Assembly: GCA_001972305.1 (NCBI GenBank)
Contig: BDDD01001646.1
Location: forward strand, 609,495-673,494
Source of the DNA: Cephalotus follicularis
Lineage: Eukaryota > Streptophyta > Magnoliopsida > Oxalidales > Cephalotaceae
DNA length: 64,000 nt
Reading direction: 5' to 3'
Position 1 is the first letter of the stretch; each line of letters starts with the position of its first letter. Positions 11,601-21,864 of the stretch are shown one piece after another. A program made the position numbers and the translations under genes. The notes beneath the pieces are model-generated. The model searched no databases. It worked only from the letters and a program-made list of their open reading frames with translations, and had not been told where the DNA came from.

Positions 11601-14035
11601 CTGCACAACATCCTCAACAGGTTATGGGTGCTCGGGCTCCACCTCTCCTCTGAGCTCCACATTAGCTATAGGGAAGGCCTTCTCTTTCCCTTGTCTATTA
11701 TGGCAGTTTTGTAACACTGCCTTGCTACCTGTTGGTCTCCTCGGACTTCCCCCACTCCAAACCTCGTTGGGAATTTAATCATTAAATGCCTTGTTGACAC
11801 TATTGCCTCCATCAAATTCAAACATGGTCGCCCAACTATTGCATTGTGTGGGCTTGGTATGTCAACCACCAGGAATGTCATTTGCACTTGAGTCTGGCAT
11901 GGGGCCGTGCCCGCTACCACTGACAAGTCGATGGATCCCAGAATTAGACCATCTCTCATGCAAAACCTACAAGAGGTGTCTTCACGGGCTTCAACTGGTC
12001 GGCCGGTATCCTTAACTGATCAAAGGCATGCTTGTACAAGATATCCACCGAGCTCCCGCTATCAATCAAGATCCTCTTCATAGTGAATAGAGCAACTTGA
12101 AGAGTCACCACCACTAGATCATCGTGGGGGAGACGTACTCCCTCATAGTCCACCTCGGAGAAGGATATAACCTCCTCCTCTCCATCTGACTTTAACCTTT
12201 TGATATGCGGGTACTATTGCACAGCAAAGGTCTGTCTAGCATAGGCTTTTCGAGCTCTGCTATGGTCGCCACCAGATGTGACCCCTCCGGAGATGGTGTG
12301 GATCACAACTCTAGGCTGCTGCTACTCCTCTTCTTGCTATGAAGCTTGCTCTCTGCGCTCCCTTCTTTCTTGGGGAGCATCCCTGTCAACATACTTGCGT
12401 AGATGACCTTTCCGAATCAGGTCCTCAATCTGATTCTTCAAATGCCTGCATTCCTCTGTATCGTGCCCGTGGTCACGATGGTACCGGCAATATTTATCTG
12501 TATCCCTCTTCTCAGCTGGGGACCTCAATGGTGCTGGCCATTGGATAGGGACCTTGTCCTTCTCCACTGCAAGAATCCTTGTTTCTCGTCTCCAGGAAAG
12601 GAGCAAAGTTGTTGTAAGAGGGGATTGGCACCCCCCTTTTTGGGGAATCCTCCTTCCTGGAAAGCTTGTGTCTCAAGTCATCTTTAGCCAGCTCTGACCT
12701 ATCCTTTCTCTTTTCTTTCTTCCTGTGAGCATTTCGTGAGTGCTCCCCTTTCTCCACCCGTTGGCCCAACCAGGAAGTTTTCTGTTTCCTAGCGGCCAGT
12801 GCCTCCTCGGCATTGACGTACTTCTCTGCTCTCCTCAGTAGGTCCGCCATATCCTGAGTAGGCTTCTTCATGACAGAGAAAGTGAAAGGGGAGTTGTCCT
12901 TCAATCCACTGTTCAAAGTCGTCAGGGCGAAGGACGGCTCCAGTTCTTTCACTGTCAAAGACTCCTTGTTAAATCTGGTGAGGTAGTCTCTCAGGAACTC
13001 ATCCTTCCCCTACATCACATTGATCAAATGACTTGAATTCCTCATATGTGTGGTGCTGTTAAGGAACTTAGTAACGAAAAATTCCATAAACTGCTCGAAA
13101 TTTGCCACTGAATCCACTAGCAGGGTTGAATACCATGACTAGGCGGCTCCAGTCAATGATGCCAGGAATCCTCGTCAAAGAACCGCATCTAGGGCCTGGT
13201 GCACTAGCATGACTTGTGTGTAGTAGCGCACATGCTGAATAGGGTCCGTAGACCCATCATACTCCTTGAGACTCAGGAATCAGAATCTCCTTGGGATACG
13301 CTCCCTCATTATCTCGGGTGTGAAAAGAGTGGAGTTAATATTTCTTACCTCAGACAAGTACCCTTTCCCCTGCTCGGCTCCGCGGATCCTTCTCTCCATT
13401 TCGGCAAGCCTTCTGTTCATGGCTTGCTCTACATCTTCAATGTTCCTAGTCTTGATAGAAACTTGGGACGTGCCCATTCCTAGTCGAACCGAGTGGTCTG
13501 ACCTGCTCCCACACAATGTTTCAGTCCTGCTCCAAGCGTTGAAGCGTGCTCGGGTCTCCTCAGCATCTGCTGGGCGATCCATTTCCATTGGTTCATGCTC
13601 AGGATGTTCTGACCGAGGATTATTGCTGTGTTCCCTGGCAGTTGAGGACTCTGCCCTCAGAGATGTATTAATCTCTAGTCTCCTCCTCAAAAGTGTATCA
13701 ACCTCTAACCGCCTTGGGGGGCGCATGACCCTCCTCAGTGGGTTTCGCCTTGCCCCTCGGGGTTGTTGATTCTCCAGGGCTGGTCTACTCGAACCAGATT
13801 GTTCCCGAATGATTGGTCGGCTTAGTCTAACATGATTCTAGTTGGCTAGGTTGGTAGCCAACAAAGTGGTAAGATGCCCCACTTCCTAGAGCAGCTGATT
13901 GAATTGCTCCCCAGTAATAGGAGCTTGCTCGGTAACGGCAACTTGAGCCGTAGCAGGTGGTTGATTTCAAGTATGAGCCTGGCTGCCATCGGTCGCGGAG
14001 TTATTGTTTCTTCTAGGAGGCATGATTAGGTGATC
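8606..14035 (-). pseudogene. gag-pol of Tat copy 1
   Basis: Reading leftwards: gag (about 14030-12340) ends with a Cys/His knuckle (CRYHRDHGHDTEEC). Protease carries the active-site triplet DSG in LIDSGSSVD (near 12060). Reverse transcriptase (about 11350-10605) has YIDDM. A Ty3-type RNase H (10487-10134) is followed by a second, plant-acquired RNase H (10055-9825). Integrase (9487-8606) has its H2C2 finger and the D..D..E region (DFV, VSDNGKQF, NGQAEV). The double RNase H is the hallmark of the Tat lineage. The reading frame is broken in several places and this copy is a fossil. Confidence 0.9.
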
Positions 14036-14060
14036 GTCTAAAAGCTTTTTGAAGCATTTC

Positions 14061-14077
14061 CCACAGACGGCGCCAAC
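14061..14077 (-). promoter_or_regulatory. Primer-binding site of Tat copy 1 (tRNA-Asp type)
   Basis: On the minus strand TTGGCGCCGTCTGTGG sits directly after the 5' LTR. TGGCGCCGTCT is complementary to the 3' end of plant tRNA-Asp. Confidence 0.8.
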
Positions 14078-14571
14078 TGTTGATGTCGAAATCAACTCCT
14101 CAACAGTACCCCACATGTAGGGTTTTGATTTGTAGAGGAAACGCTGTGGATGCTCCGAGTAGATTGTTTGGATGGTGTTTAATCGTCTTCCCTGCACAAA
14201 GAAAGTAAACTAATCGCAGGTCCAAGAGGTTTCACTCCCGGAAACTCTCCGATGCTTAAGTCAAAAAAGGGAGAGAAAATAATACAAAGGTGCTTTAGTG
14301 TATGAAAATGGCAGACCTGTGCAATGTGTTTGATTCTCGTATTTATAGAGTCTGATTGTAACAGCTTTGCTAGACTTGCAGAGATGATTATTGTACCCCT
14401 AAGAAAATGCCGAGTATCTCGCCATTTCCCTGATCTTACGCCTGAGCGTTATTGTGCGTTATCTCTTCGGATGGTAAACGTTCGACCACGTGTCTGTAGT
14501 TCTGGAGGACACTTGTCTTTTTTTCTGAGGACACGTGCCGATATTTTATGAATAGAATTTTTCTCATATCA
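14078..14571 (-). repeat. 5' LTR of Tat copy 1
   Basis: This 494-bp LTR pairs with 3883-4377, differing at about one site in ten. It ends at the ATACT target repeat. Confidence 0.93.
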
Positions 14572-14623
14572 ATACTTTTAGTGACGATTTTCACCGTCAC
14601 GAAAAACCAAATTTTTTGTAGTG

Positions 14624-14879
14624 AAATGATTTAAAGTATTAAAACCTTTTATCTTATTCTTTTCCATGATTAAAAAATTCTTAAATTTTTTTAATAAAAT
14701 TTCTTTATTTTGTTTTTTATTATTAAAAAATTCTTACAATGACACGTTATTTAAAAAAATTAAAAAATAATCACTTACCTATCCCTAGCAATACGAAGTA
14801 GAAAAGAATAGCTCAAAAGATTAAATAAAAAATATTAGAATTTTGCATACTTTGGTATCCATGACTACCACTTCTTACA
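14624..14879. other. AT-rich spacer
   Basis: Poly-A/T-rich sequence right of the CACTA end. No gene and no clear repeat are seen. Confidence 0.5.
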
Positions 14880-15078
14880 TAGAAAACTTTCGAAGATGAG
14901 GGCTTACTCTGTCATGTAGAGGGATGATACAACAAGGCAGGTGGATCTACAAGCTACTGCAACAAATGATTCAAGCAGGCCCAGAATACGAAGCAGACGA
15001 ATCTGATTCAAAGAGTATGTTTTGAATGATTAAGCCAGCTGTCATGGCAATGATCAATTGGATGTAAAATCATTAGGA

Positions 15079-15352
15079 TGTTGCGAGTTATTAATTAGCT
15101 GTTAAAACAAAAGGTTATGGTTGTTGAGTTTCTGTTAATAATTCTGTTAGACTTCCTTTAGTTACAAGTTTGGTAGTGAATTATTAAAAAGGAGGATTGC
15201 ATTGTAATTGATTCATGGACTGATCATTCATAAAAATTTATCTACTTGTCTTCTTCTTTGGAGAGAAACTGCCTCTCGAATGCAGCCATTGCGACTTCCC
15301 TTATTTTCTTCCCTAAACTCATTTGTTCACTAGCCTTCTTGAATCTAGATCA
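15079..15352 (+). repeat. Left LTR of the outer chromovirus
   Basis: TGTTGCGAG ... TAGATCA matches 29079-29352. The exact LTR start is uncertain because similarity to the right copy continues further upstream into the coding end. Confidence 0.65.
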
Positions 15353-15475
15353 TATTTGTTTTGTTTATACCCAATTAAGAACATTACTGTGTTCTTAATT
15401 TAATACCCACATCCAGACATCAAGATTTAATCTTTCTTCTACCATTTGTTTTCATTTGGTATGTCTGCATCATTA

Positions 15476-15887
15476 TGTTACGTGCCAACGTAACTGACTG
15501 GTTTTGGCCTTTGAGTTTGAGGTTGATGGATTTTAGGAGACAATAGACAGTTTTTCTTAGTCCTCCCTATTGTGGTTCCACTGATTAGAGTAAATTGAGC
15601 AAGACAATAACTAAATCAAAGACAGTAGTTTCATTAGAGGGAAACTGAACCTCCAAAACTAACTTTGACTGAAAAAGATTGTTTTTACTAAGACCCAAGT
15701 ATATATTTGACCTTTATTTAAATACAAACCATAACAGATTACTCCTAAAAGAAAGCCTTGTTTCACCCCAACTCACCTATAAACTTGGGCTTGATAACAA
15801 CAACCAAAAGAATAGGACTTCTTCTAACATACCACTACTTTAATAACTAGTTCAACAACTCAAACATAATAAAATAATAACATAACA
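15476..15887 (-). repeat. 3' LTR of the nested chromovirus
   Basis: This 412-bp LTR, TGTTACGTGCC ... ATAACATAACA on the plus strand, pairs with 20322-20763. Confidence 0.92.
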
Positions 15888-15936
15888 TTCCTTACTCCTA
15901 AACAGCAACCTTGTCCTCAAGGTTAAAATCTGGGAA

Positions 15937-18900
15937 TCAAGCCGTCATTTCCTTCAAGTCTTCCCTAGTTGCATCTGAGGGAGATAGTCCTTGCCAATGA
16001 ATGAGGATTTCTTCACGCCGCCTTCTAGTTCGTCGATCAAGCACAGTTTGTGGTTTAGATAGAATAGCATCCGCTTCTTCTTGCATATGTGGAAGTTCAG
16101 GTTGCACTTGTACAGTTGACCCAATCTTCTTTTTCAAGTAGGACACATGGAATACTGGATGGATTCTAGCTTTTGCTGGCAGGTTCAGTTCGTATGCAGC
16201 ATTCCCCACTTTCTGAATAATCTCAAATGGCCCATAAAATCTTGGTGATAATTTCATATTCCTTCTAAGAGATGCTGAGACTTGCCTATAAGGTTGTAGG
16301 CGAAGATAAACTAGATCACCTACCTCAAAACTTTTGTCGGACCAATGAGCATCGTAAAATCTCTTCATGTGATTCTGGGTTGCTTGTAACTGATTCCTCA
16401 ACTCCTTGAGAACGGTGTCACGATCATAAAGCTCTTTATCAACTGATTCAACTTGTGTTGCACCTGGAATATAAGCCAATAAACTAGGTGGTGGCCTGCC
16501 ATAAACAATCTCATAAGGTGTTTTCCTTGTGGCACTATGGACACTTGTATTGTAACAGTACTCAACCCATGAAATTCATCTAACCCAATCCCTTGGTTTA
16601 TCACTAGTGAAACACCGCAAATACATTTCGACAGTGCGATTTACTACTTTGGCTTACCCGTCGATTTGTGGGTGGTAAGCATATGAGAAAATGAAATGAG
16701 TACCTTGCAAACAAAACAGTTCCTTCCAAAAAGCACTTGTGAATACTGGATCTCTGTCAGAAACTATGGCCTTTGGCATCCCATAGAGCTTAAAGATGTT
16801 ATCAAGAACACTTAAGCTACTGATGATGAAGTGTAAGGATGAGCCAAGGGAATAAAATGAGCTAATTTAGACAATCAATCCACTACCACGAATATTGTTG
16901 TTTTACCTTTAGAAGGTGGAAGTCCATCAATAAAATCCATGGAAACATCAGCCCATATTTGTGTCAGAATAGGAAGAGGTTGGAGTAAGCCAGGTGGTAA
17001 AGTATTCTCCCATTTTTGACATTGACAAACATCACATTGCTTAATGTGTTCTCTAATATCTTGCCTCATACCTTTCCAAAAAAAATACAGATCGTATTCT
17101 TTGGGAAGTTTTGTGGTAGCCTTCATGTGTGCTTGCATGCATTTCTTTTAGAACAATAGGAATCAAGGAGGCATCTGCCAACAAAAAAATTCTCTCCTTG
17201 AAAAATAAGATTCCATCCTTGTAGTGCCAAGGACCTATAGCTTCACCTTGCTGCACTCTAGTGACTAGCTCTTGCAAGGTTGCATTTCCTTCAACTCCCT
17301 CACGAATTGGATTCAACCATTGTGGCAGCGGTGTAGAGATCGCAAAATTTTCACCCATTACTTCTCTTTGAGATAGTGCGTCAACCACTAAATTATCTAT
17401 TCCTGGCTTGTACTCGATAACAAAGTCATAACCCATTAATTTTAGCAACCATCTCTGTTATGCTAGAGTTGTAATTTTTGCTCCCATAAGAACTTAAAGC
17501 TCTTTTGATCAGTTCTAACAATGAATTGCTCCCCCAAGAGATAATGCCTCCATCTCTGCACAGCAAGAACCAAAGTAAGCATTTCATTCTTATAAGTGAA
17601 TAAAAATAATTTTTTACCGTGTAGTGCTTGGCTGAAAAAAGCTATTGGCTGTTTCTCTTGCATTAAGATTCCTCCAATCCCAGCTCCCGAGGCATCACAC
17701 TCAATAATGAAAGGCTTCAAAAAATTTGGCAAGGCTAGAACCGGTGCTTTTGTCATGACACTCAATAATGAAAGGCTTCAAAAAATTTGGCAAGGCTAGA
17801 ACCGGTGCTTTTGTCATGACACTCTTCAATTGCTCAAAAGAGACTTCAGATTGTGTGTCCCATTTGAATCCATCTTTCTTCAACATGTTGGTTAAGGGAG
17901 CTGCAATTTTGCCATAACATTGGATGAACTTTCGATAATAGTCGGCCAATCCCAAGAATCCACGCAATGCCATCAAGGTTGTTGGTTTTGGCTATTTAAG
18001 CATCACCTCTACCTTTTCTTGATCAACAGCTACACCATCCTTGCTAATGAGATGTCCTAAATATATCACTTCCCTCTGTCCAAAAGAACATTTTTCTTTT
18101 TTGGCAAACAATTGGTTAGATCTCAAAATGAAAAATACAATAGCTATGTGCTCCAAATGATCATTCTAGCTTTTGCTATAAATCAAAATGTCATCAACGA
18201 ATACCAAAATAAACTTTAGAAGGTGATCTTTGAAAATGGAGTTCATCAAGGATTGGAAGGTAGATGGAGCATTTGTTAAGCCAACGGCATTACCAAAAAT
18301 TCATAGTGCCCTTGATGCGTACGAAAAGCAGTTTTAGCTATGTCTTTGTGGTGCATGCGAATTTGGCGATATCCGAACCTCAGATCCAACTTGGTGAAAA
18401 AGAATGCTCCATGTAATTCATCTAACAACTCATCAACCACTGGTATAGGAAATTTGTCCTTCATGGTTTGCTGGTTCAAGGCACTATAATCAACACACAT
18501 TCGCCATGCGCCATCTTGCTTCTTTACCAAGAAGGGTAGTGAAGAGTAAGGGTTGCTACTAGGCCGTATCCCCTGACTTTAACAGATCAGCCACCATCTT
18601 CTCAATTTCTGTTTTTTGATAATGTGGTTAGCGGTAGGGTCTCACGGAAACAAGCTGGCTTCCATCTTTCAAGGGTATTTGATGGTCATGAGTTCGTTAG
18701 GGAGGAAGTCCTTGTGGTTCCTCGAACAAATATGCATAATTTTGCAGCAAATAACCAAGATCCTTATTAATAACACCATGAGAATCATTTGAAACAAGGT
18801 TACCTGACCGGGTTGTCAAGGTCAAGACATTGATTTGCAACAGAATCCCCTTTTTTTCCTTCTTAAATTCCTTACAGAATTGAACTTCATCAACTAGCAT

Positions 18901-20391
18901 GCTTGTTGGTATCTTTAAACCTTGTAGCACCACTTCTTTACCGTCAATATTAAATGACATCTGCAATTTAGAGAAGTCCCACAAGATGGGACCTAATGTA
19001 CTCAACCATTGAGCGCCCAAGACAACATCACTTCCTTCTAACGGAAGCAAATGTAGATCCATTTTGAGAGGTACTCTTTTCATTGTCATACAAACCCCCT
19101 TACAGTGACCTACACTTGATAACTTTTCTCCATTTGCCACAACTACTTCAAACTTGTCTTCACGATTAGGTTTCAGCGTAATTTTTTGGTATATTATGAT
19201 TTAAAAAATTGTGAGTACTGCTAGAATCAATTAAAAATTTCACCTTATGCCCTTGTCAACCCAAACTTCATATAACTTGCATGGTTTGAGGAGTTCTTGG
19301 TCCATAAATTGGATTGATAGAGATCTCTGGCATCTCTTCTATAGCTTCCTCGACAACCTCTTGAGCTTCTTCAACATTTTCTTTAGCCAGTGATCCTTCA
19401 ATTGAAAATAACTTCCTACACCGATGGCTTGGCCCGAATTTTTTGTTGCAATTGAAGCACAATCCTTTAGCTCTACGTTCAGATAATTCAGTTGGGGAAA
19501 ACCTTTGGATTGGTAGGATTTGTTTTCTCGGACTTGATGGATTGTTGAAAGCCCTTTTTGCTTGGACTTGGCTGCTGCTTTTGCTTGCTTGGTTACGAGT
19601 TTCACAAAGCCACGCGAGTAAAATAGCAGCGGATAATGAAGTTGGCGTACAAGCCCGTACATCCACCCTCAAATTTTCTTTCAACCCACAAACAAAACAA
19701 CCAACTTACTGCTCTAGTGATAGCTTGTCTGCACGTAGTAATAATCTAAAAATGGTTTTGGTACTCACTAATCGTACCAGTTTGCTGCAGCTTTGTTAGT
19801 TCACCAAAAAAAATCTTAATAACGAGTTGGCCCATAACTCTCAAATAGTTCATTCGTAAATGCTTGCCAAGCGATGGGTCTATTCTCATGTCCTTCTTTC
19901 AAGAGTTGGTACCACAATTGAGCATCCCCTTCCAAATTCCAAGAAGCCAAAGGAACCCTATCATCTTCTGGAGTCTGATGATAATCAAAAAATTGATTTG
20001 CCCGACAAACCCAATTGATTGGGTCATCTTCACCCTTGTATCTGGGAAAGTCCATCTTTAACACTTTCGAACGACACATTCCAGTAGTAGAGTTGGATCC
20101 GTTGGTTCGACTCCCATCACGCACAGATTGATTGTTGGAAACTTCATCTCGTTCATGGCTGCTACTTGCATTGTCCAGCTTTGTGTTCACAGCTGCAAAC
20201 ATCTATTGCATAATTTCCATCATCACCTTGAACTTCCTATCTTGTGTTGATGCCAGTTTCACCATCTCCGTCTCCAACCATTCATAACGTAGGTCCGTCA
20301 TATCGGTCTCTAATACCAATTTGTTACGTGCCAACATAACTGATCTCTTATTTGGCCTTTGAGCTTGAGGTTGATGGATTTTAGGAGACAA
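15937..20391 (-). pseudogene. gag-pol of the nested chromovirus
   Basis: Reading leftwards: gag (about 20391-19816) with the 'FPRYKGEDDPINWVCRANQFF' type capsid region, a CCHC-like knuckle (CFNCNKKFGPSHRC, near 19450), protease and its linker (about 19140-18700, motif LEGSDVVLGAQWL), reverse transcriptase (about 18530-18270), RNase H (17765-17463, ECDASGAGIGG), the integrase zinc finger and core (about 17140-16875), and a C-terminal chromodomain (16120-15937, HWQGLSPSDAT). Chromodomains of this family tether integration to modified chromatin. Several breaks; a fossil. Confidence 0.88.
20305..20318 (-). promoter_or_regulatory. Primer-binding site of the nested chromovirus
   Basis: On the minus strand TGGTATTAGAGACC lies three bases after the 5' LTR and matches initiator tRNA-Met with small differences. 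Confidence 0.7.
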
Positions 20392-20763
20392 TAGAGAGTT
20401 TTTCTTAGTCCTCCCTATTGTGATTCCACTGATTAGAGTAAATTGAGCAAGACAATAATTAAATCAAAGACAGTAGTTTCATTCGAGGGAAACTGAACCT
20501 CCAAAACTAACATTGACTGAAAAAGATTGTTTTTCCTAAGACCCAAGTACATTTTTGGCCTTTATTTAAATACAAACTATAACAACTACTCCTAAAAGAA
20601 AGCCATGTTTCACCCCAACTCACCTATAGACTTAGGCTTAATAACAACAACCAAAAGAATATGACTTCTTCTAACAAACCACTACTTTAATAACTAGTTC
20701 CACATATACACGTGGATTATTCAAAGCATAAAAACTCAAACATAATAAAATAATAACATAACA
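20322..20763 (-). repeat. 5' LTR of the nested chromovirus
   Basis: This 442-bp LTR matches 15476-15887 apart from scattered substitutions and a short extra segment near 20700-20733. It ends at the CATTA target repeat. Confidence 0.92.
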
Positions 20764-20883
20764 CATTAACTTCCATTATTTCCAAACCCATAAAACGGAC
20801 CACCAAACCAGAAACACCAAAACCATTACACCCAGAAAACCCAACAACAAGAATCATGATTTTGCTTTTGTTTTTTTTTTACA

Positions 20884-21860
20884 ATGCCTGATGGTACAAG
20901 AAATAAATCAGTTTCTAATACTAAATCGCACTCAATAACCTGGAAGCCAATTTGGAGTCCTTACACACAGATAAGGTTCCAGGTAATCCTGAGGGACAAT
21001 TGATCAGTAACTTCATTTCTGGTTTAAAGTCGCATATTCGTCGAGAAGTTTTATATGCTAAACCTCAAACATTACTGGAATCTATGGAATTGGCTGTGAT
21101 GAGTGAAGAGAAATTCGTAGATATTCAGCAGTTTTCTAAACCCAGTTATGAAGGTCAGAAACCAGTCGTTCATGGGCCTAGGTTACTTAAGACCCCACCT
21201 GAGATAATGAAGTTAACCAGTCCCAACTCCACGGTTTCAATTCCAATAAAAAAAATGTATGCTACTGATTTGAAGGTTAAAAGATCCAAGGGATTGTATT
21301 ATTATTGCGATGAGAAATACTCTCCTAGGCATAAGTGCACAAGTAAACTATCTTTACTCATGCCTGATGAAGAGGAGAAGGAAGGTACTAATATGGTAGC
21401 AGAATTTGAACATCTTGCTATGGCTACTTTTGTGATTCAAGAGTCTTCTCAAGAACTCGCTGATTGTGGGATGATCCAAGGAGGTACATTCCCAAAAATA
21501 AGCCTACATGCATTGGTAGGGCAGTCTAACCTTAGCACATTGAGGCTCATTGGCAAACATGGGAATCACAACTTACATATTCTTGTGGACAATGGCAGCA
21601 CGCATAACTTTTTGAAGGAGTCTATAGCATCAAGGTTAAATATTCCTATCTTTCTTTGCACTCCATTTAAAGTTTTGGTTGGAAATGGACAATATCTAGT
21701 ATGTTCAAAAAAGTGTGAGTCCATTCCATTTAAGATATAGTGATATCAGTTTTCTTTTGATCAGTTCATACTGCCCATTCAAGGAGCCGAATTGGTCCTT
21801 GGTATCTAATGGTTGAAACTTGTAGGACCAATTATTACTGACTGTCATTCTTTGACAATG
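20884..21860 (+). pseudogene. gag-protease part of the outer chromovirus
   Basis: The open frame contains the C-terminal half of a Retrotrans_gag-like capsid (LISNFISGLKSHIRREV), a zinc-knuckle-like CDEKYSPRHKC and an aspartic protease motif (ILVDNGSTHNFL, near 21575). It ends in the ILPIQGAELVLG-type linker that precedes reverse transcriptase in this family. It lies on the plus strand, opposite to the chromovirus inserted in its leader. It is broken and incomplete. Confidence 0.8.
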
Positions 21861-21864
21861 GATT

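Larger units (their letters stand above)
3883..14571 (-). mobile_element. Tat-lineage Ty3/Gypsy retrotransposon with antisense gene (copy 1)
   Basis: The element has two LTRs (3883-4377 and 14078-14571), both with TG/CA ends, flanked by a perfect 5-bp target repeat ATACT (3878-3882 and 14572-14576). The primer-binding site (TTGGCGCCGTCTGTGG, tRNA-Asp type) is next to the right LTR and the polypurine tract next to the left one, so the element reads leftwards. On the minus strand come gag, protease, reverse transcriptase, a Ty3-type RNase H, a second RNase H of the plant Tat type (motif TNNEVEWEALIAGL), and integrase. A separate gene on the opposite strand lies between integrase and the 3' LTR. 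The two LTRs differ at about 50 of 495 sites by eye (about 10%), so insertion is several million years old. The coding parts are broken in several places. Confidence 0.93.
3556..14623. mobile_element. Small non-autonomous CACTA element, split by a retroelement
   Basis: The right end reads ...TTTTTTGTAGTG, i.e. CACTACAAAAAA inverted, the standard CACTA terminus. The left end begins CACTA at 3556. Both flanks carry subterminal motifs of the GTGACG / CGTCACTA type in both orientations (3625-3870 and 14578-14600), as CACTA elements do. Once the 10.7-kb retroelement and one copy of its target repeat are taken out, only about 370 bp remains, so it was a MITE-sized element with no coding capacity. 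The three bases outside the ends (CAA and AAA) differ by one, so the 3-bp target repeat is not clean, and the left terminus itself matches poorly. Confidence 0.55.
15476..20763 (-). mobile_element. Ty3/Gypsy chromovirus (Reina-like), nested
   Basis: LTRs at 15476-15887 and 20322-20763 have TG/CA ends and are flanked by a perfect 5-bp repeat CATTA (15471-15475 and 20764-20768). The primer site (TGGTATTAGAGACC, initiator-Met type) is beside the right LTR and a purine-rich tract (AGGAGTAAGGAA) beside the left one, so the element reads leftwards. Minus-strand gag, zinc knuckle, protease, reverse transcriptase, RNase H, integrase and a C-terminal chromodomain are present. LTR divergence is about 5-6% by eye, less than its host element, as nesting requires. 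Gag-pol is broken in several places. Reina is my best guess for the lineage from the compact size and chromodomain wording. Confidence 0.92.
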
